64,000 nucleotides of DNA from Dentipellis sp. KUC8613 (taxonomy: Eukaryota > Basidiomycota > Agaricomycetes > Russulales > Hericiaceae), in the NCBI GenBank assembly GCA_002286715.1, contig NSJX01000014.1, positions 445,086-509,085 of the forward strand, in the 5' to 3' direction. Positions within the stretch are counted from its first letter, which is position 1; every line of letters starts with the position of its first letter. Shown piece by piece: positions 11,188-23,177 of the stretch. The position numbers and the translations under genes are program-made. The notes under the pieces were generated by a model. It saw only the letters and a list, made by a program, of their open reading frames with translations. It was not told the origin of the DNA and made no database searches.

Positions 11188-11203
11188 ATAAATCCTTTGT
11201 CCG
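11188..11203. repeat. Target-site duplication, left copy (16 bp)
   Basis: The 16 bases ending in 'cctttgtccg' here recur exactly at 13176-13191, immediately after an A-rich tail. This direct repeat brackets the LINE fragment. Confidence 0.85.
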
Positions 11204-13175
11204 TACCACATCGGTACCGTCCCCACGAGAAACGACGTCCGCATGAAATGCCTACTAGACACCCACCAGGCCCGCACGATGGCTGACCTAATGAGGATCG
11301 GCAACCGAATCGAACACCCGAATGTAGACTCCCCACACGTTGACGCCCCAACGTGTACCTGCCAGGACTGCCAAGCGGACCGAGGACTCGGATGCGACCA
11401 CCCCCACAGGTGCGCAGCGAAAGCCCTCCAAACAACCACCCACCTTATCCCGAAACTGAACCCTCGCCGCACCGGACCCGCTGATGGCCTAACCCATACG
11501 CAGCGAAGGAAAATGAACAATGTTCGTGCCCAGAAGGAAAACGGTGAAATTCTTTTTGATCCCTCGATAACATGCAAAGACACCCTGGCCGATTGCTTCA
11601 GGATCTTTACTGACGACCAACCCCTCCACAGTGAACCCGCTGACCGGTTAACCTTTGTCGCACATGGCCTCAACCTCGAACAGGAACATGTAACAATCTA
11701 CACAGATGGTGCATGCTTTAACAACGGAAAAGCCAACGCGTACTGTGGCGCTGGAGTATGGATAAGCGACGGCCACCCTCACAATCGAGCCATAAGAGTA
11801 CCGGGTGAGCATCACTCCAACCAAGTCGGCGAACTAGTAGCGATCATCGAAGCCCTCCGTCTCACGGAGAACTTCAAGCCGCTAACCATTAAATCTGACT
11901 CGAACTATTCGATTAAAGGCCTTACCAAATATTTAGCAACGTGGGAAGATAATGGCTGGATAGGAGTCAAAAACAGCCTCTTCTTCCGCATAGCTGCCGC
12001 CCTCCTACGCGCACGGACAGCCACGACAAAATTCCACTGGGTAAAAGCCCATCGAGGGGAATTGGGCAATGAAGCTGCGGATATCAAAGCTAAGACGGGT
12101 GCGCGGAAACCCCACGCTGACGAGCTCAATATGACCATACATCCAAGCTTCCTCCTTAAAGGCGCGAAGATTGCCACCATTTCACAGTCGACTGCGTACA
12201 AAGGTATTCGCGAACGAACCCCCACAAAAGAAAGACGCACAACCAACATCCATCTAGCACGTGCCCAAGCCGCCGTCGAAGAATTCACGGGCCAGTGTGA
12301 AACGACAGAAGCGATGTGGAAGGCAACGACACACCCCGACCTATCCAAAAAGATCCAGCAATTCCTCTACAAATGTATGCACAACTGCTACCGTGTCGGT
12401 GACTATTGGGCTAACATTGAAGGATATGAGGATCGAACCCACTGTAAATCGTGTAACCACCCCACGGAAGACCTCGACCACATCTTAACGGACACCGAAT
12501 GCTCAAACAAAGCAGCCAAGACAATCTGGACCCTCGCCCGAAGTGTGTGGCCGTATAATGACCACTCCTGGCCAGATATCAACCTAGGCATCATTATGGC
12601 CTGCGGCGCTCTGACGGTCACGCATAAGGATCTCCAACACCCGAACGCTACCGACCCCCAAAATACTATGGCCGACACCCCGCATGCGGGCGCAACGCGC
12701 CTCCTGCGCATCCTGATTGCTGAATCCGCATACCTCATCTGGGTAATTCGATGTGAGCGCGTCATCCAACAACGCACGCACACGCTCAAGGAAATCACGA
12801 CCCGATGGCTAACCACAATTAACCGCAGACTCATGATCGACAGGGTAACCTCCTGTACCCTGAGGCGAACGAACCAATACAAAAAGAAACTGGTCGCGAC
12901 GTGGGGCCCGGCCCTCCACGCACCGCCCGACGACTGGCCGACGAACCTAGAGGTTTTGGTGGGTATAGAACCCCCATGGCTCCCTACTTAACGGGCTCAC
13001 CAGAGGGTGTCGGAATCCCACACTGTTCGCCACCGCGTTCGTGCTTAACGCATTTTCCCTCGGACAAGCGGCCATCTCTTAGAGAGCCCGCACTTAAAGC
13101 TTATTTAGTAGTACTGCAGTCATCATGTGATATAGTAGCTACTAAATAATTAAGGCTTGTCTAAAAAAAATAAAA
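11204..13175 (+). mobile_element. 5'-truncated LINE (non-LTR retrotransposon) insertion
   Basis: A 1,972-bp unit lies between perfect 16-bp direct repeats and ends in an A-rich tail at about 13163-13176, the structure left by target-primed reverse transcription. The reading frame is open from the very first base after the left repeat, so the truncation cut into ORF2 just upstream of the RNase H region. Endonuclease and reverse transcriptase are missing, so the copy cannot move by itself. After the stop at 12991 there is about 170 bp of 3'UTR before the tail. The exact repeats suggest a fairly recent insertion. Confidence 0.88.
11243..12991 (+). pseudogene. LINE ORF2 remnant: RNase H domain and C-terminal zinc-knuckle region
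   Basis: An intact frame of 582 codons from the first Met, open further upstream to 11204. Residues 1-70 contain a Cys/His cluster ('CTCQDCQADRGLGCDHPHRC'), typical of the linker after the reverse transcriptase. Residues about 150-290 form an RNase H type 1 domain with all acidic ligands visible: 'YTDGACFNN', 'GELVAIIEAL', 'SDSNYSI' and 'KAHRGELGNEAAD'. A C-terminal Cys/His motif follows ('HCKSCNHPTEDLDHIL'). No reverse transcriptase motif (such as YADD) is present. It could be transcribed by chance from a flanking promoter, but I treat it as a truncated element remnant and not a host gene. Confidence 0.85.
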
Positions 13176-13191
13176 ATAAATCCTTTGTCCG
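13176..13191. repeat. Target-site duplication, right copy (16 bp)
   Basis: Exact copy of 11188-11203, directly following the A-rich tail 'aaaaaaaataaaa'. Part of the match may be shared with the tail, so the true duplication could be 12-16 bp. Confidence 0.85.
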
Positions 13192-15622
13192 GGCTAGTCC
13201 GACGCACTTATTCTCCAGGTTGACCACCACGTCGCTCGCTCCATGCAGGGTGCCCATTTGTGGGCGTCCCCACTCGCGAGTACGGTCGCTCGACCGTCAC
13301 CTGCCTGTAGTCGCGTTTCCTACGTGGCTGGAAGACTTGGTCGTGGACAGACCTTCATCGTTCCCTTTCTGCATTTCTCCCTATCGCACTAGCACTCCTT
13401 CGGGGGCGATTAGAGGATAAGGCTTCCTCTTCTGTCTCTCGCGAAACCCACAGTGGCCCGTGTTCTCGTCAGGAGTGGAGGGCTGGCGTTGACGGACCTA
13501 GTCTGTCAACGACAGCTGCTCGCTCATGCGGCTAGCCCGTATCTGCTGACACCCACGCGTATTGCATATTGCATCTGGTCGCTACCCCACCAGGTAGTTG
13601 GAAGCTACCCTGCTTCCCCGCCGTTGTGCTCCAGGGCCCAGTCTACTTCACCGCTTATAATCAGCTCCACAATGAGCGCGGAAACGAACACATACTAGAC
13701 GCATACCTTCACACCATTGCCCGAGCTGAACATACCCGTTCCGGCGTCGTACCGCTCACAAGCGCGCAAAAAGGACCACACTGCGCGGAGAATATATGGG
13801 GAGTGGGCGGCGGATGGTGACAGACCTCCGCACCTGCAGAGACTTGTGTAGAGGGGAGAGGTGCGTGGGGAGGACAGTGTGTCGTCCGCGGATTGGATTC
13901 GTGGGCCCGCTACGCTGTTTGCCAGCAAGGCGGGGTTTCTCAGCCTGTTAATTTTTGGATTGACCCTCTCTTTGTGAGAGCATTGTTCCCTGTTTTTCTG
14001 TTTGTAGTTCGCGAGTTGATGAATTCCAAGCTTTGACTCGGGCTCTTTCGATTGGCGGCCCAATGAAGTTGCAACGATGTAAGGCTGGACCCACCTAGAG
14101 GGTTATCGTTATCAATGCCAGAGACGTGACGCGAGGCGTATCACCATGTGACTTTCCCACGCTCGGATTGCGAGGTCTTTAAATTGCTGACTCCACGGCG
14201 ACTTCGAGCTCACCTTTTTCTCTTCAGACACGCGTCGAAGACCACGTCGCTCGTCCCGTACGAAACGATTTTCGTATCTCCTCCTTCACGGGCTGGTCCA
14301 GTGATTGCAATCTCGTGTGCAGACCATCATAACTTCTTGTGGTGTGCTCTCCCTATCACCAATACATACATCTGGACGGTCAAGTCATCTAGATGGTGGA
14401 GACCACCGCTAGTGCTTCGTCTGGTGTTCGGCCCCCGTTCTTCCACTTGTGTCTCTCACCTCGAGAGATGCAGGTATAGGTGGTACAGAGTTGGCATTGA
14501 GCCGCTGCCCACCGCTGAGGACTATAGGAAAGTCCGCATCTCCTTGTTAGTCTCATGCATAGATAAGTTTGTGTCGGTCGGACAATCGACCGATACAGAC
14601 TTGTCGATCTTCAACTGCCACCTGGCCAGAGAACTGAACAACAGTGCTCACCAAGCGGTCTGATGGCAGATGACGGTTACCACACCGTCAATGACAAAAT
14701 ATGAAGTGCATGATTCTATACAGGACCCTGCCAATAGGCAGGGCCCGACATGAGAACTGAGGAGGTTCAGTATGTGTGGCCCAGATACATGGACCCGCTG
14801 AACTGATGCCGGAGTTGGTACGAGGGGAGGGTACACAGAGAGAAGGGATGAGGCTGCCTGCGAGCTCGTCTCGTGGTTCGTAAATCCATCTTCGTGATGG
14901 ATGCGAAATAAGTCGCACTCACCTCTCTCGACGTATCGTCTTTTACAAATTTTTGGAATATATTTCCCTTTCGCGGGGTTCCGTCGACGGCCTGTCGATA
15001 GCGCAGTAACTGGGCGTACGGCGGAGAGCTCGAGATCCCCTATATATCAACTGCGGTATGAGTATAATGTAGAGTACGTTGAATCTGCTGAGAATGCAGC
15101 CTATGTTTTGACACGCCAGGGAATGTAATCGTTCTGTGCTGGCGAAAGAATAAAGCCTCTCTTAGTACACTCAGCAGCCTAGGTTCGTCCTGGCGTGACG
15201 CTGGAGTCCACCTTCGAGATATGAAACAGTGGCACTTACCTCTCCCCCTCATCGCAAATTTCCGCTACCATTCGAAATGCTTGAGCAGTCGAAAGGAAGG
15301 CCGAATTTCCGAGTGTGCATGTCGACGGGTATCCTAGAGCACGAGTTATTTAAGTAGCTAGCAAAGAGTCAGGCTAGTCAGGAGCAACTCGACCCAAACG
15401 TGACATTATTGTGACGGTACGCGTATGGAGTACGTCACGGTCACAATATAGCACGTCCTCGCACTCGGCGTCACGACAGGCACTCCTTTCTTTGCTGTCT
15501 TCCTCCTTGTCCAGCTGTTCATCTACATCCCACGTACTGTTTCGTCTCGGAAACCTGTATAGCTTCGAGTCTCAGACATCCGTTTTCGAGACGCGTCAAA
15601 GTCCAAAGAATAGAGACCACAC
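13192..15622. other. Long gene-poor stretch
   Basis: About 2.4 kb between the LINE and the 13-exon F-box gene. Open frames exist (the longest at 14148-14663, plus strand) but none shows a domain or good splice structure. I see no supportable gene. It may be old repeat DNA. Confidence 0.4.
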
Positions 15623-18385
15623 ATGGCGCACACTTCCGACAACGGGCCTGCACAGAAGAAGCAGAGGCTAGAAGCCCCAGCACAGATGAGCGAAGAAACG
15701 CTTGTGGATGTACCGCAAGACCGGACGTCTCTTGCGCCTGGGCCGGTGTCGGGCGCCCCGCCGTCCACAGGGGAGCCGAGCCCGACTGTAGTAGGAGCGG
15801 CGAAGCGTTCTTATCTTGACGAACTTCCGCTGGAGCTCCTTGCGACCATTCTTTCCCATGTGCGGTCCCCGAAGGACGTCCTCTCCCTCACGCGCTGCAA
15901 CAAGCACCTCTGTGCCACTCTGCTGAATAAGGGAAACGCTTGGATATGGCGTAGAGCACGACAGGAGTGCATTGCGGGTCCTATTCCCGACCCGCCTGAG
16001 GGGTGGAGCGAAGCTCGGCTTGCTGCATTTATTTTCGACGGAGGAAAGTGTGAGGTTAGTCTATCGCAATCTACTTCTACGCGCCAGGTTTTATTGACAG
16101 TCCTTCAAGGTATGTAAGGAGCACACGAAGCGGATGTATCTGTCATTTTCGCTCAAGGTTCGGCTTTGCAAGAACGTGAGTCTACACTCATCTTGTGCCA
16201 TATCTCAAAGCTCAAAGTCGACATTCATATCAAGCCCTCGTGCCTCGGCAATTTCAAGAAGTTCGTATATCTATATCTTTACCCTGGGTGCTTCATACTG
16301 AGCTCTCGTAGGGGCGGCGCGCTTACCCTACAGGGTGCCAATAGGGCCATGCAGTACATTGCTACGTGGCTTCCGACGCTCGAGAACCCTGATCTAAGTG
16401 CGTGTATCAGTTTTTGACATTCGTGAAAGAATCTCAAAGGTGTGGAATTTGCCAGTCGGCAATCCATACCTACCCACCCAGAAAATATGTATGTCTCTCA
16501 TATCTTGCTCAACTTTGGAGCTAGTCTTACCACGCCATGCTGCAGGGCGTCGTTCGGATATGTTGAAGGCAGTCAATGACTACAATAGACTGGTTCTCAC
16601 AGATGAGGGCATTGCTGATTACAGAAAGGTGCGGACTTTATCGAGGTCAAACGGCAGCGAACTCATCTCTATGATAGCGTCACGAAACTCAAATTCGCCG
16701 TCTGGCTCCATACTTAGCGGTGTGTGATGTGCATCAAGTACTCTTGCCCGTCCCGTTCTAAACGTGCGTAGTTATGCAAGAAACTGGTTGAATGGAGTAG
16801 AGTCTGGCTGGCACTTCAAACACAAGTCAGAATGCAAAATGTGACATTGTGAGTGAGCGTGGTTATTTTGTTGACGTAGTAATCACGGTATCTACGTTGT
16901 AGTGTCAAGTTGAGAGCGGCTGAAGGCGGCTGGAACTTTCAGGACTTGATAGAGACGCCCACCTTCGGATCCATGGTCAAGTCTCACACTAACTCGTTGG
17001 AAGTTCTAAAATCTTCGGGTAAAGACTTCTTCTTCTCGTATCAATCGATTTGATACTCATTTGCCCAATGTTGCAGACTATCAGGTTATCCTTCGGAAAA
17101 TCGGTCCTGAAATCGAAGAGCTCGTTACCCGGCGTGCCCATCGCATGAAGGCTCAGGGATACCAAAAACGATACTCGGACATAGCAGCGCACTATCAGCA
17201 CATGAAATCCAATCATCAGGCTCTTTCGTCTCACAATATTGTCTTACCATCACTCTCCGAGTTCCGCCGACTGCCTATCATTGTTATTCTTCAACAGAAG
17301 GAGAAGCCCAATCGAGAAGGGATTGCATCCGAGTTGAGGGAACGTTCAATTGCGGATTTGCTGCGGCACGACCTGCAAAAATGGACGGCGAATGCGAAGA
17401 GTGCGCTGGCAAAAGTCCTCGGGCATCCCAATTGGAACAATCCGTCGAGCAAGGTGCTGCATCCTGTTGACCGCCTGACCGCACGGTTCCTTTGCACACG
17501 GTGCAACCATGTGTCTAGGAAATATGCGAGCGACGGTTCGCTCGACTTCGCGGGTGCCTGTCAGCACGAGTGCCTGGGCCCCACGAAGAAAAGCAAGACG
17601 CATGTGTGGAGCGCGGACCAGTTTGTCCCTGATCAGAAGGCGAGTACCGTCTATCCCACGGATGACTATGAGCTATTTCTCACCGGCCGTGGAATCACAG
17701 GGTATTGATGTTCTTACCAAAGTTCTGGCTATGATGAACGTGGATGCGGAACGTACGAAATCGTTCCCCAAAGATACTGCTCTGAGCAACTACTTTCAAT
17801 GCAAATCGTGCGCGGTGCCAGTCATCATGGATCTCAACAGAATTGTGAGATATCTGTCGAATTCAATGTTTCATAGGTAGACTGACTTTCGTGAACCAGG
17901 TCGGGCACGCCAAGCGCCATGAGTCGATGGAACTCGCACTCGTGACTCAGACCGAAGCAAACGCTATGCTCACTCACCCGTATGCACCTGGAACCTATGC
18001 GTTATTGACGGGTCGCACCAACGAAATGAAGAAAGCGTGTGCCACGAGGAGTTTCGTTTGCCGCCATTGTTACACCACGGAAGTCCATGCAAGCTCACCA
18101 TCACACACCGACCCTGCACAAGACCCTGCTTCCGACGCGGACGGTGTCACATGCCCAGCAGAATACACACTTCCCGCAAAGTCCGACAAGCCAACGAAGA
18201 GTTTGCTGACTTGGATTGGGTTGGTATCACACGTTAAGAGCAAGTACGTATTTATCAGCATTTCACCGGCATGCCTTGTACTTCCGCATATGCTGATCTA
18301 CCCATCGTATAGGCATGGCATCTACCACATGGGTGATGAGGACTTTTACCGAGACCGAACCTCTACAGCGAGAGCGGCATCATGA
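15623..18385 (+). CDS. F-box protein with Cys-rich zinc-binding segments, 13 exons
   Basis: Exons: 15623-16054, 16101-16175, 16235-16260, 16312-16397, 16456-16488, 16546-16628, 16678-16719, 16772-16848, 16903-17018, 17077-17639, 17701-17844, 17900-18243, 18313-18385. All phases close, giving 697 aa. The F-box is at about 65-105: 'LDELPLELLATILSHVRSP', then 'VLSLTRCNKHLCATLL'. A Cys cluster follows (C-x5-C, then 'RLCKN'), helical segments ('DMLKAVNDYNRLVLTDE', 'LCKKLVEWSRVWLALQ'), and C-terminal Cys/His pairs ('FLCTRCNHVS', 'CQHEC', 'CKSCAVPV', 'FVCRHCYTTEV'). It ends in 'SHVKSKHGIYHMGDEDFYR', as in C2H2-like F-box families of mushrooms. The intron at 17640-17700 uses a GC donor. Likely an SCF substrate receptor; target unknown. 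Confidence 0.72.
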
Positions 18386-19174
18386 ACAGCGCGGGTACTG
18401 CGGACGGCCGCGGGGAATCGTGGCGGGGCCGAATAACTACAAGTATATATCATCGTGGGATGTCTCAAATTTCTCGAATCCGAACGTCCTTATAGCTTCT
18501 ATTGCCGACGCCTGGCAGTCTTGGTGTCGATATCACCTCCTTTTATTCGAGCATGTGTCGCCGAAGATGGCCCGAATATGGTAATGGCCGTAACCGCGTG
18601 CTACTGCCCCGAAACGGAACAAGAGCTCGAGCATCACGCGTGGCCTTTCTCATCGTGCCGTGTGGTTTGCCTACCTGCTTCTGTGTACTCACAATGGCTA
18701 ATGGAGATGCATATTCTGGGCGGTCCGTGGCATGATCCTGGTCTCTGCGCTCGTCGTTGGCACGGTGTTATCGGGCATCACGTCGGAAGTCACGTTGGCT
18801 ACGCTAAGCCATCTCCTGATACATCTACATGCTGAGCCTGCCGCCCGCGTGTCCCTCAGCCCTTGCGTATCTCTCTCGAAGAGTTCTTTTGTCACCAAGT
18901 AAGTTCAAAAATCATCTCTCTGAGCCGGGCCCTTGTGACTGCCAGCGCGCAAAGATGACTGACCCTTCAGGCACCCAGTCTCGTCTTCGACGTGATTCGA
19001 GGGCGAGAAGCACGCTGCTGTTGACGGCACCTATGCATAGACGACGTGGCCTCATTTATAGTTCGACGATGGTTATTTATACGGTCTTGGCACCCTCCTG
19101 CGAGCCGTTGGGAGTTTCTCTCTACTTTCCTCGATCCAACCCACCGTGCCCTCAGGCCGTCGAGCAGCTCAACC
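18386..19174. other. Intergenic stretch with short hydrophobic frames
   Basis: Between the F-box gene and the GH47 gene. Short plus-strand frames at about 18450-18900 contain hydrophobic runs (for example 'MILVSALVVGTVLSGITS' from 18733) that hint at a decayed membrane-protein gene, but I cannot join them into a model. A 'tttata' motif near 19050 and an AT-rich 'ttatttatacgg' near 19075 could serve the GH47 promoter. Confidence 0.3.
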
Positions 19175-21290
19175 ATGAGGCACACTTTTGCCGCAGCTTT
19201 ATTGCTCTCACCGCTCGCGCTAGGAGCCAATATCCAGAAGCCTGGCATTAAATTGCCCGCCAATGCTGCTGCGAACCGTCAGGCCGTCGTGGATATCTTC
19301 ACAGACAGCTACCAGACTTACAGGTATGCCATGTTCCGCGTCGTTTGTGTTTGCGAGGACATTTAGGCGTTTTGGTTGCAGGACGCTCGCGTTTGGCCAC
19401 GATGAAGTCAATCCCGTCAGCCGTACTGTGCAAGATCCCCGCAATGGCTGGGGTGCTAGCATCGTCGACGGTCTGTCCACCATGGTAAGTTGTGCGTTCG
19501 TGCGCGTGATGAACCATAGCTGATGCGCATCGTATTTCGTGTAGCACATCATGGGTCTCACCGTAAGAGTCATGGCATTTTCTGACTGCGAAAAGTTGCT
19601 GGACGCGCCTTGCATTACAGGATTTTTTCAACGAGGGCGTGAACTTCTCACAAAGCATCAACTTCAACCAATCAAACACGCCGGACACCGTCAGGTGCGT
19701 GCCCGCGCATCAAAATCCTCTGATTTTCCGCCATTGACATTTGATGCCGTCGCGGCGCGTCGACGTCTTCCTTGATATCTCTTCCAGCGTCTTCGAGAGC
19801 ACGATCCGTTACGTCGGAGGGCTCATCAGCGCTTACGAGCTCAGCGGGAAGCAGCACTTCTTCTTGGTGGAGAAGGCGAAGCAGCTCGCTGACAAGCTTG
19901 CATTTGCCTGGGTTGGCGTACGTCGAAGCAGATCCATATTTCGTTCCCCCGCGGATCGCAGCTGACCAGTGACCAATTTCCCCAGAATAACACTGTGCCA
20001 TTCGGATTCGTCGACTTCTCGGATAATACCCCCACCTTCCAGACAGTATGTCTTCCGTCAGTGGAGTTATTTGCGACTTCTGATTTGCGTTTGTCTCCCT
20101 CTAGTCCAATATCGCAGAAGCGGGAACGGTGAGCTTCTAATGCCATTCCACTGAATTTATCGCTGATGCCGCATTAGCTCACGCTGGAGTGGTCGCGGCT
20201 CAGGTGAGGATCTTATGAAGATTTTGTACGAGGCTATTACTCATTGTTTGACTCCTAGTGAATACACTGGAGACGATAAATACCGGAAGCTGACGGAAGG
20301 CTCCGTCAAAGATATCGCAGCCCAGGTGGGTGAAATGATCATCGCCATCCCATGTTTTAGCTGATATCCCATGATTGCGTGCAGCCCGATCCTCTGCCAG
20401 GTCTCGCTGGTCAAGGTATCGATCCTACATCGGGGACCATCACCGACCCTTACGTTGTAAGTAGCAAACGCTGTTGTGGAAACCGAATTTCATCCATACT
20501 TCTACCTCTCTAGACCTGGGGCGGTGGCTCGGACAGCTACTTCGAGTACCTCATCAAGTATGCACGCCTTTCCAACACACCGGACAATACGTTCGCCAAC
20601 ACTTGGCGCACTGCCGTTGATTCATCAATCAAGACGCTCTTGAAGGTACGGAATGCACTATTCACATCTTGAACCTAGCTGATGTGTAGTTTTGCAGACG
20701 TCGACTGTTGGAAACCACCTTTACCTTGCTGACTTCGACGAGAGCCGCACCATTCGTCATGTCGGTTCTCATTTGGCTTGTTTCTACGCCGGAAACTGGC
20801 TGATGGGTTCGTTTGAGTTCCCCAATGTCTGCACTATGAAGAACTCACAAATTCGCAGGTGGAAGGCTCACGAACAACCAGACCATCGTAGACATTGCTC
20901 TCGAACTGAACGACGCCTGCTGGAACACCTATGCAGGTGACGCGTGCGTACGGTTCTCATGTTGGATCGTCCCCTTTCCTGACAGTACCGTATATCAGGA
21001 CTGGCATCGGTCCTGAAGCATTTGCGTATATTTCCTCCGATGGGAACTTCACTGGAAACGGCAACCCCTCTGCCGACCAACTTGCATTCTACCAGAAAAA
21101 CGGGTACTATATCACGTCTTCGGACTACATTCAGCGCCCCGAGGTGCTCGAGAGTAATTTCTATGCATGGCGCGTGACCGGTGACTCCAAGTATGTCGAT
21201 CGTGCTGCAAGCGCCGTCGCGAGCTTCCAGAAGTTCTTGAAGGTGTCGACTGGCGGATACTCGGGCATCAACGATGTCAACAACGTGAAT

Positions 21291-21301
21291 ACGACGAGAA
21301 T
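21291..21301. repeat. Target-site duplication, left copy (11 bp)
   Basis: 'acgacgagaat', last bases of the GH47 frame before the LINE; repeated at 22061-22071. Confidence 0.88.
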
Positions 21302-22060
21302 CTTCATCAAGATACGCCAGGATCGCAGGGCGCGACAGTGGGATCAAACCGGGCTCTTTCCTCAAGTATGCAAAGGGACTCACACGCGCGCAAACAAGCA
21401 TCATATTCAGACTAAGGACCGACACGGCGCCCCTCAACAAGCATCTATATACTATCCGGAAGGTCGACTCCCCTCTCTGCCCAGGCTGCGGAGAGGCAGA
21501 AGAGACTACTCAACATTTCCTTTTCGAATGCAGGGTCTATGCACACGAGCGGTTCAACATGGTGGACGGATTCACACACCTGCGCAACGTACAGGAGCAC
21601 ATGTTCACGGCGCCCAAAGCACGCAGTCGGCTGCTAGCTTTTATCAGGGCATCGGGGAGACTTAAGCTAACATCCGGTGAGTTCCTCGGTCGTGGCGACG
21701 ACTGAGAGCCATGCTGCTGCAAAGATTTCAGACGATACTACACATAACTCTCGGGACAGATAATGCCGATACGTAGGCACACCTGCTCAAGCGCAAGATA
21801 GGTCACTCGAGCCACCCATGGGGTTCCCGGCGGGCTCGACAGGCTAACGCATACCGTACTTATCGCGCGCACGCCACACCTTCTAGGTTGGCGGGCATCT
21901 ACTCGAAGGATACATTTCATATAGTGGGCAAGCGGAGGAGTTGGGAAGCAACCTCGGGGACGAGACCCGCCCAGAGGAGGGGTTTTCGGCGAGGGATAGA
22001 GGAGGATGTCCGACATGGGATTTGTATTTGTCTCGCGGACTATAAACATGACTCAAAAAA
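21302..22060 (+). mobile_element. 5'-truncated LINE fragment inside the GH47 gene
   Basis: A 759-bp insertion in the same direction as the host gene. A frame different from that of GH47 is open from about 21304 to TGA at 21703-21705 and encodes the extreme C-terminus of a LINE ORF2: 'IIFRLRTDTAPLNKHLYTI', then the Cys/His motif 'SPLCPGCGEAEETTQHFLFEC'. A 3'UTR of about 350 bp follows, ending in 'actcaaaaaa'. An 11-bp target-site duplication flanks it. Motifs differ from the element at 11204 ('HCKSCNHPTEDLDHIL'), so two LINE families are represented. No reverse transcriptase remains. Confidence 0.9.
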
Positions 22061-22071
22061 ACGACGAGAAT
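22061..22071. repeat. Target-site duplication, right copy (11 bp)
   Basis: Exact copy of 21291-21301 directly after the oligo-A end of the LINE fragment. GH47 coding resumes with the next base. Confidence 0.88.
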
Positions 22072-22449
22072 TGACGAGACGGAGAGTTTCTGGTTCGCCG
22101 AGGTGCTGAAGTACCTGTGCGTATCTCCTACCTTGAAATCTCTTGCACAGCGACTGACACAGTTGGTGTTCACAGCTTCCTGACTTTCGACGACCCGAAT
22201 ACCATCAGTCTGGACAGCTGTGAGTAAACTTTCTGATGCACAGCAACAACAATGGCCGCTTACAATCTTCATGCAACAGTCGTCTTCAACACCGAGGGCC
22301 ATCCCTTCATTGCGCCGCCCGCGAAAGCGACCTACGGCACTGGAATCAACCCTGCCACCAAGGCACCACCTCCGCCAACAACCACGAGGGGACCACGCCC
22401 TGCCGTGAGCCCCGACGCACAGCTCGGGCCCATCAAGTCGGCCAGCTGA

Positions 22450-23177
22450 GGTTTAAGCAAATGATTGTGAGGGCAGAATGAAGCAGTTTACTTCCGGCCT
22501 CCATGTATCGGTCTCCTTGTTCTTGACGTCATCTTGGGAATGCAGCTTTTCGAGAATTTCTCAGTCGTACCGTTTGTAAACTTCACATGGGCCAATCCGT
22601 AATGTGGATGCTGAACGTCAAGCTGAAAGCACTCGACTGAAAACGCTTGGATTACTGCACAGTATGAGCCGCGGCTATGTCCGACGGACCCAGGACACCC
22701 CTTATGCGGCTCTGCTCTGAGCAGCTCTCCCTCTTCATCGAGTACTTAGGATACTCCTCTTTCTACACTCGCCGTCCTGGCGCCAGCTTCGCTCCTTCAT
22801 ATAGCCAGTGATCATGGACCATGCGATATCTCTCCACGAAGGCAAGACAAATGCAAATCGACAAGATAAACTGAATCTGATAGGGAAACGCGCACGTCGC
22901 GCATTGATCACACGTACACGATGCAAGAAACAACAATGCGAGGAAATCGATAACGAGACACGAGGAGACCATGCGGAAAACAACGGCGAGAGAAAGAGAA
23001 GAAAAAGGGCAGAAAATTAGGTGTGTATTCAGTCCTCGAAGACACACCATCGACGCCCACAGCTCAGTGTCCATATATTCGTCGACTTCGCTCAACCCTG
23101 AGCATCCCCACCGCTACTCCATTCTCTACTTCCTCATCGGCACTCGCTCTCATTCCCGTTGACCGAGATGCCAGAGC
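22450..23177. other. Convergent 3' intergenic stretch
   Basis: Between the 3' ends of the plus-strand GH47 gene and the minus-strand zinc-finger-like gene. Only shadow frames; probably terminators and UTRs. No feature I can support. Confidence 0.45.

Larger units (their letters stand above)
19175..22449 (+). pseudogene. GH47 alpha-1,2-mannosidase gene, interrupted by a LINE
   Basis: Signal peptide 'MRHTFAAALLLSPLALGA'. Upstream exons: 19175-19323, 19382-19484, 19545-19562, 19621-19694, 19788-19917, 19986-20045, 20105-20128, 20178-20203, 20259-20325, 20385-20456, 20514-20645, 20698-20806, 20859-20943, 20999-21301. Family 47 signatures are clear: 'AFGHDEVNPVSRT', 'WGASIVDGLSTM', 'WGGGSDSYFEYLIKY', 'HLACFYAG' and 'RPEVLESNFYAWRVTGD'. 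A LINE sits at 21302-22060. The gene resumes at 22072 ('DETESFWFAEVLK'), then 22176-22219 and 22280-22449, including 'VFNTEGHPF'. Ignoring the insertion, the frame closes at about 534 aa. As it stands the frame runs into the LINE and stops at 21665, losing the final 84 residues with the Thr that ligates catalytic Ca2+ in this family. The last donor is also poor. Presumed former role: trimming Man9 N-glycans. Confidence 0.85.

Noticed and set aside
14148..14663. 171-codon plus-strand open frame
   Set aside because: Composition looks random, no domain, no upstream promoter or splice logic; left as intergenic.
20931..21665. 244-codon frame as a stand-alone gene
   Set aside because: It is the GH47 C-terminal exon running out of frame into the LINE insertion.
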